Positions 22,478-35,798 of a DNA stretch of 64,000 nt are shown in pieces (within the stretch, counting starts at the first letter, position 1; each line of letters starts with the position of its first letter). Both the position numbers and the translations under genes were made by a program. Origin of the DNA: Phlebiopsis flavidoalba (Eukaryota; Basidiomycota; Agaricomycetes; Polyporales; Phanerochaetaceae); NCBI GenBank assembly GCA_035772785.1, contig JAOCPU010000016.1, positions 310,001-374,000 of the forward strand, in the 5' to 3' direction. Under the pieces are notes generated by a model. It was not told the DNA's origin. It made no database searches and saw only the letters and a list, made by a program, of their open reading frames with translations.

Positions 22478-24099
22478 ATGGAATTCGCTTGTAGGTGAGT
22501 CGGTCATCTCTTCGCGTAGTGGAACACACCCACAACCCCTACATCCCTCAGTCTCGAGCGACACAACGGATATTGCAGGAGCTACCCGTCATCCCATTCG
22601 AAATCTATCTGTTGATCTTCGACTGCATATCTCCAGCCCAATCCGAGATGTCAACAAGCGAGTATAAAGGCCACTTTCACTTCCCTAAGCCTCGTCCTGC
22701 CGACTCTTCCGCGGCGAATGTCAGGCCCGTTTGTTCCGAAACCTGCGATACAGAGGTCATCCTCGGACTACGCATTCCGACGTCTTTTGGGATGGGTTGT
22801 CAAGAAAGGGATGAGGCAAGGCGAGCTTCGCTTTTTCCGCTGTCTGCAGGAGTGCACCTTCTACTCGTGGTTCAGCAGCGCGGCTTTGGAACGAGTCCTC
22901 TTCAGAACCATCCCACTATGCCTCCCTATCAGATCTCACTCTGTTGAGATGTAACCTATCCGTACCGACACTAGCCCTTCTTGCAGCTATCAGTGGTTGG
23001 GCGGAGCCTCACCCTAGACGGATGTGAGCTACAGCCATCCACAGCGCGGGTCGAGGCGCTCCCGCAAGTTCCAAGATGGACCAAGATTTCAGTTGTATCA
23101 ACTAAAGGGGAAATCTACCCCTGGTTCATATCTGGTCTTCGCCATCTATCTGACTTCCAATGTTTGGAACATTTCTCTACCGATCATATAAACTTGGCCT
23201 CGCCCTTCTTTCGAGGACAGTACGCCCCTCGATTACACACCTTCCGAATCGCTGGCTGGGGAGGCAACATATCCCGATCTATACAGTTATCTTAGAGGTT
23301 TTACCCAACATCACGACACTTCTCATACCGAGCCGAAACTGGACGCAGCTGCGTCCGCCTTCGATGCGGATTACCCCTCGGCTGCGCAATATCACCGCAT
23401 ACCCTCACATCGCAGCTCACCTTGTTGGCCCTCTCGGTCCATCTCATGCCTCCACCTCCTTGATTGTAATTCCTTGGACTATTCTTGGCCAGAGACGTGT
23501 TTCCAAGATGTTCAGGGGTCAATAATCGGCTTACGGGAGGTATCCATCCCCAGTCACGCCCTCGCGTTTTATACAGCCCCAGGACCTTCCTGTGGTCCAG
23601 ATCTTGACCATCCGACCGAAGTGTGGCAAAAGAGTTCAGACAATCCACTTCTCAGTACGTGTTCTTTGAACAACTCTGCACATCACCGGCCAATCTATAC
23701 ACAGGACAACTTCACATCGTTATTAAAGACACCTCTGCTATCGGTGGAAGTCGTCAATTATGCGATGGAACACAGTTGCTGTTACAAGGAGGCATCGCGT
23801 CTCTTGAACTTGCGGGTTCAGCTCTCGTTGCTGGTTAGGAAGCTCGTTTATACCATTTCCAAACGCCCTCCGCATTCAAATAGGGCAGACAGTAGAATGG
23901 TCCTCGTGAGAGTGCGGCATCCGAGCACTGGGACCCCACGTGTAGTAGGCCGGGTCCCTGGTCAGAGAGAGCTGTTGCTTCGTCCGGACGTCCGCAACGT
24001 TGATGACGTCGATGGATGTCTTTTGTCAGCATTATGGGAGGAGAAGGACCTGACCGCAAACGCTCGTGCTCGGCTTGGTTATTCTTTCCAATGCCCATG
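22478..24099 (+). CDS. F-box-like protein, frame-broken
   Basis: It likely starts MEFACR at 22478, followed by an intron (22495-22551). ELPVIPFEIYLLIFDCIS is an F-box-like helix. Later pieces in changing frames: KGMRQGELRFFRCLQECTFY and FSSAALERVLFRTIPLCLP near 22800-22930, WFISGLRHLSDFQCLEHFS near 23120-23180, then aliphatic leucine-rich segments toward 24090. This layout matches the large Agaricomycete F-box family, presumed substrate adaptors of SCF ubiquitin ligases. Six or more frame changes occur, so this copy could be decayed; such families also contain many true pseudogenes. The stop is uncertain. Confidence 0.6.
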
Positions 24100-25305
24100 A
24101 TAAGGCCCATCGGATCGGACTATGGCTGATTGCTATTTCGGTAGGTGTAAAATTGTTGAACTTTGAAAGCCTAGCCAGCTCACAGACGACCACTATCCAC
24201 ATAGCCCTTGCTTGCGTTGCTGACACCCGTGTCTGAATTGTACTTTTTCGACCTACATGCTCAATTTTTAATCCTGGTACGATTCTTTTGAGATTTATGC
24301 GACCTTGGAATAATTGATATGTGATATAATTCTAGCCTCTGTGTGTTATGTAGTGTCTGTGAGGTAGGGCTATTGCGCTGGTAGTGTGATCGAAACCGTT
24401 TCGTGATGCAAAACGCCGTTGGGGCTTTTGGCCCAGTGCGAGGCTGCCCCATCCCTTTGAAGCCTTTCGATTGTACACAGTCAATGACTTGTCTGTGCGC
24501 TCCTTCGGATGCGTATGTCCGCGCCGCAGCCCCTCACTTGATGATCCCACAGGCCATACAGTCCTCATTTTGAATTGTATATTTCAGATTTGCGTGAGGG
24601 CACGCTCGTCCGAAAGTGAGGCAAAACCTAGAATGCGTTCGCGCAAGTTGCACAGCGGCGCAGCAGTTCGTGCGACCCAAATGGGCATTAAATCTAGCAG
24701 TTTTTTTGGTGGAGCGCATCACACGTGCTATGCAGCTCGTTCCGGAAGCTCGAGGTACGTACTCACACCTCGAACGGCCTGAGAACTGATGTAATCATTC
24801 CGCTCTGCAGTCTGCCCTTTATCGTCGTACAGGCTACGCAAGTAGTGTACGAACACGAGTAGGGTTTTCTGTGCCTTCTCATCGTGGTGCATCGTATGAT
24901 AGATGGCGCGATGAACCAGTCTCCATGCGGAGACGGTAACCGTACTTGCCGGCCCCTCCTCGCTGGTTCTTGCCCTTGCCGGTCGGGAATGGGCGATCTC
25001 CTTCGAGCGTATTTTGGGCATATTCTTCACCGAAAACCGATCAGGAACCCAGGACTAAGCGCTTCGTCGTTGCTGCGTAGAACTGCATAGACTTCGAGAG
25101 TTGGCTCGCGACTAAATATTACCACCGAAAGGCGAAAAGGGGGAGGCGAGCCGACGGGCGCGGTGCACTGTGTCGTGCGCCAGTCCATATCTCTTGACAG
25201 CCCCAACTGCTCGGGTTTCCACTGGTCTGTTCCGCATGGGAGCTGACGAGTGCTCCTGCCAGCTGTCAAACCCCGACTAGTCGATACTTGCACATAGGTG
25301 TCCTC
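24100..25305. other. Unassigned region
   Basis: On the minus strand, 24728-25030 has a protein-like frame containing KAQKTLLVFVHYLRSLYDDK, without recognisable family or clear start. Otherwise nothing supportable. Confidence 0.3.
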
Positions 25306-25311
25306 TATAAA
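25306..25311 (+). promoter_or_regulatory. TATA box of small secreted peptide gene
   Basis: TATAAA lies 86 bp before the ATG at 25397, the same spacing seen at other genes of this window (80-95 bp). Confidence 0.55.
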
Positions 25312-25396
25312 GAGTACGGGCATTGGAACTTCGGTAAGAAAGCCAGTCGGCTTGACTTCAGCCCCCCCCTCGCCCTTCTCAAAGAAATTGTAGAAG

Positions 25397-25589
25397 ATGC
25401 GCATTCTCGCTACGCTCTCTGCTCTGCTTGCAGCCTTGATAGCCTCTACGGCCGCATCTCCGGTACGGCTGCCTTCTGTCAGCTCAACATTAAATTTCCT
25501 CATGTCTCATCCGGCAGATCGAGTTGAAAGAAGATATGATCACGAGTCCTGACTGGAAGCGGTCGGAGCGGACGGCAGAAATTTCATAG
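25397..25589 (+). CDS. Small secreted peptide precursor, 45 aa, two exons
   Basis: Exon 1 (25397-25462) encodes MRILATLSALLAALIASTAA plus SP, a clean signal peptide with an A-x-A-like cleavage region. A 55-nt GT-AG intron (25463-25517) with a CTCAAC branch-like motif follows. Exon 2 (25518-25589) encodes IELKEDMITSPDWKRSERTA then EIS and stop. The mature part is about 25 residues. It contains a KR dibasic site that Kex2 could cut, leaving a C-terminal octapeptide SERTAEIS. If the intron is retained the frame also stays open, to a stop after YDHES, giving a different mature peptide. No cysteines and no CaaX box, so it is not a classical pheromone or effector. Family not recognised. Confidence 0.5.
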
Positions 25590-26384
25590 CTCATAGTCCC
25601 GCTGAAGCCTAGGTGTGTTAAGTCAACCGTTTGAATGCATAACACTTAACTCAGGATCAAAGTATTTACTAGCCCGTTCTGCTGCTTTGGTCCTTCGAAC
25701 AGTGGTCTGTCATGGCTGTAGCATACTGAACATTCATCATAATGGCTGTCCCTAGCGATACCCTTCTTCTAAACGTTAAAGCTCTATGTATAGCTTGAGA
25801 TGATCGTCTCCCCAAGAGCTGAAGCCGATCAAAAGACCTTTATTACACTGACTAGAACAACGGACTATAATCTGCCTAGGCACTCAATTACCCCGCTGTA
25901 CATCGGTGCCAACCCTGGGGGTGGTACTTAAAAAAGTGAGCGGGGGATCTATGCCATAGCTCCCTGGTGGTTGCCCTGATTGATCATGTGTGTTGCAATC
26001 TCACATCTACGTCGTCTCCAAGTCTTCCCTCCGTAATGCGCGCAGGACACAGGAGGCCCTCTGGCTATGTCGGATTTAGGCTTGTCACGGAGTCTACTAT
26101 TACCATAGAGTTGGCGGCACGCAGTCAGTGCGTACCTATCGACCGTAGCTCCCGTCTAGAGCTACATGGCCCGTATTTAGGGTTGGGTGGCGGTACCGGA
26201 TTGTCCACACAGCGATGGACCGTACGCGTAGCATGATTGCACTAATGTCACGGCCTGGTCACGAATCTGCGACCCGTGTGACCTATGGCGACACACTGTG
26301 ACCGTGACTGAGTCGTGTAGGCGCCGGCTGCAGTCAAAAAAACGCTCACGTCCCAAGCCCAAGCCTCACCATAACGTCGACGAC
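25590..26384. other. Upstream region of POL2
   Basis: No gene recognised; presumably holds the POL2 promoter. Confidence 0.35.
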
Positions 26385-29300
26385 ATGGCCCGCGGCTCAT
26401 TCTAACTAGTGGCCAGCGACGAGGCCCGCGGAGGCGCACGATTTGGGACACGCGGTAGCAACGCACTTCAGAGGTGGGAGAGAGGTAGGGGAAGAGGTAG
26501 AGGAGGTGGACCGGCAACCGATAGACCGGGCCCCCAACGCGCCGACGACGAAGGCACATTACTCGAAGAGCGATTCGAGCAAGTGAGAGTTCAAGATGAG
26601 ATTGACGAGTAAAGCTCGGATTTGCTGCTCGGGTATCCGAGGGGGCCTATGAAAAGAAGGGTGGCTGGTCAATATGCATCCAGTACGCGGGCCGTAACCT
26701 TTGTCACGCGTCAATTACTTATGAACACTTACAGACATTGGTCAAAGACGCAGATTGGCCTGGAGGCAAGGCTGCAGTAGACTTTTTTCTTCATCGAGGA
26801 TGATGGTAGCATGTTCAAATGCACGCTCCCAATATGAACCATACTTTTACATAGCCTGCAGGGTATGTTCCGAGACAGTTCTGGCGTCGCTGCTCAATAC
26901 TCAATGCGCTATCTTCTTAGAGTGGCATGAAACAATTATTGAAGAATGGTTGCTGAAAGACATATGAAGGTGTTATTTGCCGAATTACTCGCGAGAGTAA
27001 GAAGACCTTCAGATGCCAAACCCCTTCTCGGACACAAGCGGACTCTATCTCCAGCTGCATTTCCGGAACGTTTCCGACCTTTTTGACAGTCAGGAGAGAC
27101 GTCATGTGCCACTGGCTCTTGCCAATCGACCGCGCGGAAAGCTTGACGCAGTGGACGCGTACGCGGAAGTCGTGCAAGCAACAGAAGCAGGAATGTCGAT
27201 CGAGCTCGACAACGAATGGGGCCATGGATGTGGACAGCCTTGGGCCAAATGGAACGGGGAGTAAAGACCGGGACCCACGATTGAGACGGCATAATCGACA
27301 TTCGATGAGTACGCATGTCCCATACTTATCTACGTGTGGCCATGGACAACGACCTTCGCGTTGGATTGTGGTACGCCATTCACTTTTCACAGCCGGCCAT
27401 CCAGCCTTCAAGCAGATCGTTGAGCGCGTGAAGCGTGCCGACCCAGTTGTCCCATGGCGTACGACATTGAGACAACGAAGGCTCCTCGGCTCACAAGTTC
27501 GCAGACCATGGCCCTCTATCAGAGTTCATGATGATTGTCATACATGATTGACTGGCCAGGGGTTTCCTTATACACGAAGCCGCGAGATTGTCAGCGGAAG
27601 ACATAGACGACTTCGATTACACACCCTAAAGAGGGATACGAAGGGCCCCTTCGTCCGTGTGTCAATTAACCTGACGAGGTGAGTCGAGATTATGTTTACA
27701 TAGGAATCAGACCGTCTGAATCATGTACAGTTCACAGCCTGTCCACAATTCGTCGCTTCTTTTTCAGGACATATACATAGAAGCTAAGGCCGACCCGTGA
27801 TGGCGAACCTTCAACGGCGATTTTTTTCGATTTCCCGTTCTTCTTATGGCTCCCGAGCCAAGGTGCAGCGGTATAGATATGTTCGTCGAGACTGGTTTCG
27901 CATTGACCCCGAGGAGGAGTTCAAGAGCCGACTCTGCGTAACATGGACTGTTTTCCGCTGGTGAACGCGACTCGTACTTGCCTCAGGGTAGTCAGGGCCT
28001 GAAAGTCACGTGACCACTGCAAAATTGGGCTACAACCTATAGAAACTCGACCAGAACTCGATGAGACAACCGTAAGTGACCACTTGACTTCTATTGTATC
28101 GGCTGAATGAACTATCAGATATGGCTATGGAACATCCCCAAATCCTCGCTCATATATTCCGTTTCCGACGCTGTGCTACATATTACCGTCTACATGAAAT
28201 ATAGTCCATCCTTTCATCTTCTCATTGTGTAACATCATCCCTCTCAACCCGGAAGACGAAGTCTTTAGCGAAAAGGGTCTGGTACCTTGTCTGCGAAACT
28301 CTACTCATGGTACGGCTTCCTTGGCAATCATTGTCATCTTCTAATCAATGTGCCCCCTTGTCCTAGGTTGAAGCCTTCCGTGGTAAAATTATCATGCCAA
28401 ATCGACATGAAGAAGCGCATGGTCAGATGTACGATGGCCATTTAGTAGCTTCTGAGACGTATGTCGGCGGGCACGGTGGAAGCTCTCGAAGCAGGTGTCT
28501 TCCGAAGTGACATCCCCACTCATTTCAAGATTGAGCCGTCCGCGGTGCAAAAGGTCAGTCATATTCTCTTCACGCATGTCGTACCCGAACCAAACAACCA
28601 TTCATAGTTGATCGATGAACTTGATGCTGCGTTGACGTTCTGTATTGTTGAGGAGTCGAACACTGTCATTGGAGAGCGTGACCAACTACGATGAAGTCAA
28701 AGAGCAGATTCAAGTCAAGCTCGAACAGATGCGAGATGACCCTCTCTACGCATGGACAACCCCCTCATCTACCATCTCGATGTCGCCGCCATGTATCCCA
28801 ACATCATGTTGTCCAATCGGCTCCAACCGGACTCTGTCGTCGACGAGTCTGTATGTGCTGTTTGCGACTACAAAACCGTCCAGGCAAAACTTGCGATCGC
28901 CGTATGACATGGGCGTGGCGTGGCGAATTCTTTCCCGGCTAGGCGAGACGAGTTCAACATGATCAAGCACGCGCTGAACCAAGAAAGCTTCCCACCTAAG
29001 CGTCCAAATCTACCTCAACGCAAATTCGGCGAATTGACTCAAGCGGAACAAACTGCTCTTCTGCACAAGCGGCTAGGCGACTACTCTCGGAAAGTGTACA
29101 AGAAGGTCAAAGACACCAAGGTCGAAAACCGGGAGGCGATCATCTGCCAGAGAGAGAATCCATTCTACATCGACACCGTCCGTCGCTTCCGCGATCGTCG
29201 TTACGAGTACAAAGGCCTACATAAGACTTGGAAGAAGAATCTTGACACTGTTGTCTCAGAGGGGCGTTCAATCGCAGAGGTTGACGAGGCGAAGAAGATG

Positions 29301-32300
29301 ATCGTTCTCTATGACTCGCATGCAGCTCGCGCACAAGTGTATTCTCAACTCGTTCATTACGGCTACGTCATGCGGAAAGGTGCTCGTTGGCACTCGATGG
29401 AGATGGCCGGCATAACGTGTCTTACGGGTGCGACTATAATTCAAATGGGCTCGACAGCTTGTAGAGCAGATTGGCAGACCACTCGAGCTCGACACGGACG
29501 GCATCTGGTGCATGCTCCCGGGAATATTTCCCGAGAACTTCAAGTTTCAAGCTCGCGAACGGGAAAGCGGTGGCCTTTTCTTATCCCTGCACGATGCTCA
29601 ACCACCTTGAACTGGTAACGCTCAGTTCACCAACCACCAGTATCATGACCTCGATTCGGAGACTTGGAGAGTACAAGATTCACAGCGAAAACTCGATCTT
29701 CTTCGAGCTCGATGGCCCGTACAAGGCCATGATCCTGTCCGTCCTCTAAAGAGGAGGACAAGTTGTTGAAGAAGCGCTACGCCGTCTTCAATGATGACGG
29801 CTCAGTCTCGCCGAGCTCAAAGGCTTCGAAGTCAAGCGTCGTGGTGAGCTGCAACTCATCAAGATCTTCCAATCTCAGAATCTTTGAGAAGTTCCTCCTC
29901 TGTACGACAACAGAAGAATGTTACGCCGCAGTCGCACAAATAGCTGATCGTTGGCTTGACGTGCTGTTTAGCAAAGCTGAAAGCTCGGAGACGAAGAACT
30001 TGTCGAGCTCATTGCCGAAAACAGGAGTATGTCGAAGACCTTGGCGGAGTACGCGGGCCAAAAATCCACATCCATCAGTACCGCCAAACGTCTCGCCGAG
30101 TTCCTGGGAGACCAGGATGGTCAAGACACAAGGGTCTCGCGTGTAAATTCATCATTTCAGCGAAGCCGATGGGCGCCCCGTCACCGAGCGAGTCCCCGTC
30201 CCCGTTGCGATCTTTCTCCGCAGAGGAAAGCGTCAAACATGCATACCTGCGCAAGTGGTTGAAGGACAACAGTCTGACGAACTTTGATTTACGGTCCATT
30301 CTCGACTGGGATTATTACATTGAACGTCTCGGCTCTGTCATCCAGAAGCTTATCACTATTCCGGCGGCCATGCAAAAGGTGCAGAACCCTGTGCCCGCGC
30401 ATTCGCCATCCTGATTGGTTGCATCGGAGGGTCATCGCTCAAGACGACAAATTCCGGCAAAACATAAGAATGACGGATTTTCTTTGTTTGGCAAGACGAC
30501 CGCGAGCTCTCAGCGGCCCGCTCGGAATGATATAGACATCGAGGAATTCGGAAGTTCCGCCAATCCGGAAGGTCGAAAGCGCATCGCTGTCGTCAATCGC
30601 AAGCCCATTCGTCGCGGATAGATCCCCGGAATCAGTCCCCCAGCCTCAAGCCTCACGGGTCAAAGCCGAGGTAAACTACTCGGGATCGGCTTCAGGGGGC
30701 TCGATTGCGCTGGCGACAGCGTCTCGCTGCTAAGCTTGGCCTTCCCGTCGACAACGTTGTACCCGACATGTTCAAGGGACGCGGCATCAAGTCTACAGGT
30801 CGCTGGGATATTGTGCAAATACGACAAAACTCGCACTCCAGGCAAGTTCCTTCTTTGGCTGTCGACCGACACCGGTCTGGCATCCATTCCTCTTCGCATT
30901 CCTAGGGAGTTCTATCTACACTTCCGCGGAAAACCGAGGGCGGACTGCTTCAGAACGGATCTGTATTCCTACGAAAAGGTCGTGCGGACCTTGCCTCGTG
31001 ACCAGCCCTGCTTGAACTTGTACAAGCTGTCCGTGCGGGAAGACGTCTTCCTTGAGGAGCAAGAGCACTTCATCCATCTCACCAACGATCCAAACGTTGA
31101 CGGAGTCTATGAGCAACAGGTATGACGGGCCTTTGACGACTGAGTGCCTAGATACTCATCACATATTCCCAGATCCCGCTAGTGACCCGTGCATTGCTGA
31201 AGCTCGGAAAGGCCTGTGCGACGGACATAACGGCGGTCTGACCTTGAAACCGTGCTGCTGGAAGTTGGCCGGCTTCGACCTCCAGCTCACTGGACAAGGC
31301 ACAGTGTCCTCCTCGCGTCAAAGATACCTTGACGGGCGAAAGGTGGACAGTATGCTTTTCCTCTTATCACGCATGGGACGCGCGAGCAATGCCGCCGTGC
31401 AACGTCTTCGCCCTATTTTTGCCAAATAGCCCTGTTTCGCCTCCACATCGTTGATCCTGCGACAAAAGGACGGCGACAATCTCTTGTACCGCCCTTTTCC
31501 GAACAATATTCTGATCTCCTAGACAAACGATTGTGGGGAGTATTGGCCAAAGTGTCGCGTTTTACCTACCCAGATAACCACGAATTCATCAGCACCGTAC
31601 CCACGACCCAACGAGCTCACCGCTCTGAAGCACGGTCTCTCGGGAACTGGGCCTTGTCGAGAATCAAGGTCTCCCACAGTGGTCATATCCTCTATCAAGG
31701 AGCAAACGTGTACTTCGACTCCTACGTCCCCCAAACTTGCAAAGCTTTCCCGTTTCTATCAATGCCCAAAGCCAAAACTGCCCCACTCCCTAGATGTCTT
31801 CCCTTGGCAACCCGCAGCATTGCTCAGAAGATGGTTGGGTCGATATCTGGCCCTTGGAGCTTGGCTTGACAGGACCATTGCACTCGCGGACTACGACGAT
31901 GTTCCTATCGGGCACATCGATGGGACCGGACCAACTAGACTACTTGCCGACATCGAATTCGCCCGTCGACTTACCGGTCAAGACATCGTTCTGTGGTGGT
32001 CACCACCACTGATCGACCCGACCTTGGGGGAATCGAAGACGACCGCCGGCCAACCGAAGAACTTCGCCAAAACCGATGTTCAAACCGATGTCACCAGGAT
32101 GTTTACTCAAAATGTATTTCTGGAGATTACCGTGCGCAACCTCGCGGTGGACGCGGTTTTACACTCTGTTCTAGTCAATGACTAGAAGGGAGCGGTGGGT
32201 GCGACTGCCTTCGACTCCACCCGGAACCTAGATCAATACGCTGGCGAAGACTCTCAGAGGGACTTGTCCCTTGGTGAATACCATGGCGTGTCTCCCGTGC

Positions 32301-33839
32301 GTTCGGGATCCTGAGGAGTTTAGTGAAGACGTGGCTTCTGACAAAATCCAGGGGAACTCCAGACAGTCCGTTGCGTCAGTTGCCTGGTGGATCATTTCTG
32401 GCGATGGATGAGTTCCAGCGCGTCTAACCTCTACGAACCAAGTCTTCATCGCTTTTTATTCATGGCTTGATGCGCAAAACTTTCTCATCCAGATGCTCGC
32501 AGAGTTCAAGCGGCTTGGGTCTCACGTTCGTTTTACGAACTACGTTTACGCAGCCGACTTGAGCAGGATTCGTTCCTTGTCACTTCCAAACCTCCAGGCA
32601 CCGCCTACGCTTACGCTACGTATATTACGAACCGCTGTCAGCACTTTCACCCCACGAACTCTTCCAGCACGTATACCTCTCAACACGACCCGCTTCTATG
32701 ATTTCCTTCATCTTCATGGATCCCGCTAATCTCGCGGGTATAGTCCTGCGAAGATCCTTAGCAGTGGAGTCGTCCGGAAGAATTGTCGGTTGAAATGCGC
32801 TGGAAACATAGAGACTTTCCTGCCGCCTGCTATCCAGCACGACTTCCGCAAGGCCGTGCGGTTCTTCCTTGTCGAGTTCTTTAGGGTGCGGCAGAAGAGC
32901 AAGGCCGGCACTGCAGAACTCGCGGGGAGCGTCCCCTCTACGAGTTATACAGAATCGGAGCTCCCGACGCCACTCAACGCGATGCTGGAAAAATTGTAAA
33001 GATAACAGGAAGATGGACAAGAGTTCATTAAACCGACGGCTCACAATCGAAGAATTGCTGAAGATGCTAGGCAGCGTCGTGGAACGTCATCGAGAAGCCA
33101 TGATGGACGAAGCGACGCTCGCGTCAATGGGGAGTTCCCTATCCTTCCTTGGAGTTCACACCTCCATAATTAAACAAGCCCTGCTCATCGATTGAATTTG
33201 TCACCGAGTTCACCCTGTGCGGTGTTTGAGCTTTCAAAGGAATTCAACATCGAATTAGTGGACAGTGCTTAAGCGCAACCTCCTCGACCTCGTTGGTGTC
33301 CGACGGTTTGCTTCCGAGGCTGCGTTCCAGAATCCCTGCGAACCACTCAAACTATCCAATGTACCCTGTCGACACTGCGATGCTCTATAGGAGACTTCGA
33401 TTTCTGCCGAGACCCGGAAACGTCGTCGCAATGAGCCGCGAAGCTGGCGTCCGGTGGGCATGCGCAAACTGCGATGGCGAATACGATCGTACTATGATCG
33501 AGTTTGCGCTCATTGAGATGATGATACGAGTTAGAGCGGAGGTTTGTTCAACAAGATCTTCGATGCAACAAGTGCAAGCAGATCCAGTCGGAACAACGTT
33601 TCCAAACCAAACACTGCACATGCTCCGGACAGTACCAGCTTACTACGAACAAGGCAGACATCCGACGCCGATCTGCGTACTATTGTAAAACGTCCGCCAT
33701 TGATGTGTTTCATAGCGTGTTCATGCCGGATTACAAGGCGCTTAGCCTCAAGGTGTGTATTCAAGTGTTATCTCTTCTTCCTTTTCAATACTCACGCGGG
33801 ACGCAGGAATGCGCGGAGACCCTGCTCAATCACTGGTAG
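26385..33839 (+). CDS. POL2: DNA polymerase epsilon catalytic subunit, frame-broken
   Basis: Leading-strand replicative polymerase. After an RGRGRGGG N-terminus come [16 protein letters not shown] and [11 protein letters not shown]. The exonuclease motif [11 protein letters not shown] lies at about 27453. Polymerase motif A ([20 protein letters not shown]) lies at about 28775, motif B ([18 protein letters not shown]) at about 29335 and motif C ([12 protein letters not shown]) at about 29485. The DEAD-end C-terminal half follows, ending in paired zinc/iron-sulfur-type cysteine motifs: [25 protein letters not shown] and [10 protein letters not shown] (33380-33640). The last exon encodes [11 protein letters not shown] and stops at 33837-33839. 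Span fits a roughly 2,200-residue protein. More than ten indels, including 2 nt inserted within motif B, which would be lethal if real. Confidence 0.95.
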
Positions 33840-34080
33840 CTGTAAATCCACTATTCACTCGTCCTCTGTTGTGTCGTATCGTTATCGAATTGCTATCACG
33901 TGTGTATCTATATTTGAACATCATGTACTTTGTACTCATCGAACGGAATATATCTTTGCAGCCCACGCAAAGATGATACGCATGGTTTTCCCAACAATCC
34001 CGAAGAACTACAATGTGCCTTCATAAACCAACCCCCACATCCTGGCGGCGCTGTCTCCTTGTCTTTGGCTGCGCTGTAAG

Positions 34081-35798
34081 TCATCTCGCCTCTTAAGTCC
34101 TCGGTAAAACTCTTTCGTCATGCCAGCTTTCTCGCGATCTTCCACATTGAAAGGGCCTGTTCACATCGCCAGTCCAGCCTTTGCGCACCTCCTCTCGGAA
34201 TGTTTGTACAGGATCGACACCTTGTTGCTCACACATATCCAAGTGAACCATCGGTGGCTTCCAGCCAGTGACGTGGGTAACCTCGTCGGCGTGAATGATT
34301 TCTAATACGCCGACGCTATCATCATCGCCTGCTTTCTTAAATTTTGCGATCGTTCCGGGGTTAACGTCTAAACCTCGCGCCTCGTGGACTAGGTGGATAA
34401 TAGCGAGGCGCGCTCGAAGAGATGGAAATGTGACTCGAGCCGACTCCCAAAGGGCAGCACTTGAACCGGAAGGGAGCCGTAGGGTGTAGACGGAGACATG
34501 GCTGCCATGCACGATCGAGAGGTCAGTAGAGTAAAGTGTTTTGATTCGTCCAGCGCCATTTTAGTGAAGTCGGAGAAGAAGGCTGGTGGAAGATTGGGAT
34601 TCGCCGGGCCAAAGCGAGCGATGATCTCCCACCTATCCTACGTATGAGTACCCATATGATAGCAATGCCGTGCATTGACCACTTACGCTAGGTCGATACT
34701 GTCATGAAGATTCACGATTTGAAAAATGTAACGCGGTTCATAGCAAATCCACTCACGCCCATTGCTCAATATTTGCGACCGAGGGCATGTAGCATCACTG
34801 CTCGATTCTTCCTCCGACCCATCTTGCGAGGATCAATGGTATTCTTTGCCATGGCGTACCTTCCCTTGGTGGTTCTTCAGGGGGGGTCGGGGGCGTTTAC
34901 TGCGCGGTGTCCAATAGTCTTAATCTCGCCTGTACGGAATGCGTTTGACTGCGTGCCGTGTGCGTGTTGTACCTTTGTGTTTGTCATAATTTAGTTGAGC
35001 TAATCGCAATGGCGTGTTACAAACCTTCAGTGTTGGGTTCGACGTGTTTAGGATGAGGACGGCCCATTCAATCAAAGTCTTCGGGGCATCTGCTCTGTTG
35101 GAACAACGCTTTCTGGCACACAGCATTCACGCTTGACTCAGAAGGAGAGGACAAGGAGAGATGAGAAAGATCCAGTGGCGGCGGTGGAGGGTCGGCACGA
35201 ACGACTCTGTATCCCCGGTGCTCAATAGACATTTCGACGACCGATGACTGTTATACATACCTTCGATACCGGCCTGAGCTCCACCAGCCTCCAATTCGAG
35301 CCACCTTGTGGTGATTCTACCCACACAGACTCATCGCAATGATTACGAGACAAGATTTGGATGGAACGGACTTCCACTTTTGTAGGTACACGCCATCTTG
35401 AGGCGGTTTCGCTGTGTCCTGTACGCAGATCGAAGTCGTATCTATTCAATTTTGCCTCAAAGTTATTGGTCAGGCTAAAAAAACTCTAATACCAATACAT
35501 ACCTATGCCATGGACATACGAGAAACAAGGTTGTTGTCGCATTCCTCGATGTCGGCATGCGATATGTCTGCTCCCAGGGTGTGGACACTGTGCTTCCATG
35601 GCATACAGTTGTTGAGCTATCTGTCGCACCTCTGCACCGCTGAGATCCGCGAACGAGGTAAGATTGTTTGCTACGGCTGATTCTGAAGGCGTAAGCCGGA
35701 AGAGAATCAGAGAGTGATACGTTCCCTCTTGCGACCGGAGGGTCAATAGGTATCGGAAGTGCGACAGTAACTGTCTCAGCGAGAGACTCTACATCCAT
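34081..35798 (-). CDS. Rieske [2Fe-2S] plus DUF455 ferritin-like fusion protein
   Basis: It starts MDVESLAETVTVALPIPIDP. A Rieske domain follows: LYAMEAQCPH and GADISHADIEEC (about 35560-35620), then CPWHR, an intron, YDFDLRTG, EVRS and DESVWVE. This keeps both C-x-H and C-x2-H cluster ligands. A linker with DAPKTLIEWAVLILNTSNPT and PREGTPWQRIPLILARW leads into DUF455. Its signatures are FGPANPNLPPAFFSDFTKMA, LDESKHFTLL, LAIIHLVHEARGLDVNPGTI, AKFKKAG, VLEIIHADEVTHV, CEQQGVDPVQTFREEVRKGW and EDREKAGMTKEFY before the stop at 34081. DUF455 has a ferritin-like fold with conserved Glu/His suited to a di-metal site. The Rieske part could be its electron donor; that is inference. Convergent with POL2, 241 bp apart. 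Confidence 0.85.
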
